Source: Bacillus shivajii (GTDB taxonomy: Bacteria > Bacillota > Bacilli > Bacillales > Salisediminibacteriaceae). Taken from it: a stretch of DNA of 64,000 bases. Under the pieces are notes generated by a model. It was not told where the DNA came from, did not search any database, and saw only the letters and a list, made by a program, of their open reading frames with translations. Each line of letters opens with the position of its first letter. Position 1 is the first letter of the stretch. Shown here piece after piece: positions 62,895-64,000 of the stretch. The position numbers and the translations under genes are program-made. The DNA lies in assembly GCF_020519665.1 (NCBI RefSeq), contig NZ_CP084703.1, positions 1,612,001-1,676,000 on the forward strand. Direction: 5' to 3'.

Positions 62895-63000
62895 AAGGTT
62901 TAAAAAATGATATTTTAAACCTTTATTTAAGCGTGCGTTTCGTTTATAACCATAATCTGTCAGACCTGAAGGAGTTCATCCTTTAGGTCTTTTCTTTTTT
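62895..63000 (+). terminator. FMN riboswitch expression platform
   Basis: A hairpin AAGGTTTAAAA / TTTTAAACCTT (62895-62923) is followed by AGACCTGAAGGA / TCCTTTAGGTCT (62962-62990) with TTTTCTTTTTT, a good terminator 80 bp before ribD. A further weak GTTCAA / TTGAAC pairing lies at 63018-63054. Confidence 0.82.
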
Positions 63001-63080
63001 AAATGGATAAATAAGGGAATGTTCAAAAGGAAGTAAGTGCCTTTTTTATTGAACAGTCTTTATAAAGTGAGGATTGCCTT

Positions 63081-64000
63081 ATGAAAGATCACTATATGAA
63101 AATAGCTATAGACTTAGCGAAGTCCACGACTGGTCAGACGTCGCCAAACCCTGTTGTCGGTGCAGTGATCGTGAATGATCATCAAGTCGTCGGGATGGGG
63201 GCGCATTTAAAGGCTGGCGAAAATCACGCTGAACGTAATGCGATTGAAATGGCGAAAGAGAAATGTCGTGGAGCAACAATATACGTAACACTTGAGCCAT
63301 GTTCTCATCATGGGCGCACTCCTCCGTGTGCTGATGCCATCATTGAAGCGGGGATTCGTAAAGTTGTTGTCGCATCAGTTGACCCAAATCCGAAAGTAGC
63401 AGGAAGTGGGATTCAAAAATTACGCGAAGCAAATATCGAAGTAGAAACTAACATGATGAAAGAGGAAGCTGATGCGATTAATAAAGTGTTTTTCCACTAT
63501 ATCCAAACGAAAAAGCCGTTTGTAACGTTAAAATCAGCAACAAGTTTGGATGGGAAAATAGCGACAAATACTGGAGAAAGTCAATGGATAACTGGAGAAG
63601 AAGCGAGGTACGATGTCCACAATTTACGTCACGAACATGACAGTATATTAGTTGGTGTGAACACGGTACTTGTTGACAATCCATCTTTAACAACGCGACT
63701 ATCGGATGGAGGGAAAAATCCGATTCGTATCGTGTTGGATCACCATTTGCGAATACCTTTAGATGCAAAGCTTCTAACCGATCAAAAAGCAAAAACATGG
63801 ATCGTTACGACAAAGCATGCAGACCCGTCGAAAGTGGAGCGTCTTAAGCAACTAGGTGCAGAAGTTCTCCAGCTCAATGAAGATAAGATCGAAGTACCCT
63901 CTTTATTAAAACTTCTAGGTGAAAAAGAAGTAACATCACTATTAGTTGAAGGTGGAGGGATCGTTAATGATAGCTTTTTAAGGTTAGGGGAGTACCAAGA
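63081..64000 (+). CDS. ribD: Riboflavin biosynthesis protein RibD (3' partial)
   Basis: 306 codons are visible and the frame runs off the right edge. The N-terminal deaminase domain has the zinc motif HAERNAIE (near 53) and CSHHGRTPPC (near 78). The reductase domain starts near 150 (KPFVTLKSATSLDGKIA) and runs through LLVEGGG, with NADPH-binding residues. RibD does the deaminase and reductase steps of riboflavin synthesis. GAGGA lies 7 nt before the ATG. It is the first gene of the rib operon and is controlled by the FMN riboswitch upstream. Confidence 0.95.
   Translation, partial: MKDHYMKIAIDLAKSTTGQTSPNPVVGAVIVNDHQVVGMGAHLKAGENHAERNAIEMAKEKCRGATIYVTLEPCSHHGRTPPCADAIIEAGIRKVVVASVDPNPKVAGSGIQKLREANIEVETNMMKEEADAINKVFFHYIQTKKPFVTLKSATSLDGKIATNTGESQWITGEEARYDVHNLRHEHDSILVGVNTVLVDNPSLTTRLSDGGKNPIRIVLDHHLRIPLDAKLLTDQKAKTWIVTTKHADPSKVERLKQLGAEVLQLNEDKIEVPSLLKLLGEKEVTSLLVEGGGIVNDSFLRLGEYQ

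Overview
The window is a piece of chromosome from a low-GC, spore-forming Bacillaceae, most likely an alkaliphile. Evidence for a sporulating Bacillus is direct: dacF-spoIIAA-spoIIAB-sigF, a spoVA cluster, spoIIM, mciZ, fur and xerD stand in the order seen in Bacillus subtilis. The alkaliphile idea is inference, resting on a NaChBac-type voltage-gated sodium channel (filter TLESWAS). No rRNA, tRNA, CRISPR array, prophage or complete insertion sequence was found.

Layout. 1-6.3 kb: the end of a RocB-like hydrolase, a GNAT acetyltransferase coupled to a secreted divergent polysaccharide deacetylase, the nitrogen regulator TnrA with a consensus TnrA box, the sodium channel and a FAD oxidoreductase. 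6.7-13.5 kb: a short-chain dehydrogenase, an ABC-2 exporter pair, an SOS-controlled Y-family polymerase facing a YolD-like gene, and a YfkJ-type phosphatase. 14.4-19.8 kb: hom-thrC-thrB and an asparagine synthase. 20-24.5 kb: a tungsten-type aldehyde:ferredoxin oxidoreductase, a TetR gene divergent from a methyltransferase, and two adjacent small proteins that both end in Gly-Gly. 24.5-31.7 kb: a repeat-rich stretch with nested short repeats, a carotenoid desaturase-like gene, an HAD phosphatase, an azoreductase, small proteins and a decayed gene.

31.7-42.1 kb: xpt and a purine permease behind a guanine riboswitch, a stand-alone PTS EIIA, a membrane-anchored NirK-like multicopper protein with an FNR/CRP-type site, ycgR-ycgQ, uppP, a TlpA-like thioredoxin and an aldo/keto reductase. 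42.6-59.7 kb: the conserved Bacillus block (DUF3866, mciZ, nudF, endoQ, spoIIM, fur, yqzK, xerD, deoB, two purine nucleoside phosphorylases, pdp, dacF, spoIIA operon, spoVA genes). 59.8-64 kb: a lysine riboswitch with lysA, ppiB, and an FMN riboswitch with ribD, which runs off the end.

How genes work together. deoB, two PNPs and pdp form a nucleoside salvage operon. hom-thrCB makes threonine. The spoIIA operon sets forespore sigma-F activity. The AOR and the MoaD-like pair may form a metal-cofactor module. Small mobile repeats fill many intergenic gaps; one family leaves 7-bp target duplications, has inserted inside another family, and related sequence appears to separate an SOS promoter from its gene. 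The most unusual points are the second PNP with both key base-binding residues changed, the spoVA cluster lacking AC, AD and AEb, the double Gly-Gly pair, and the nested repeat island with a perfect 110-bp tandem array.
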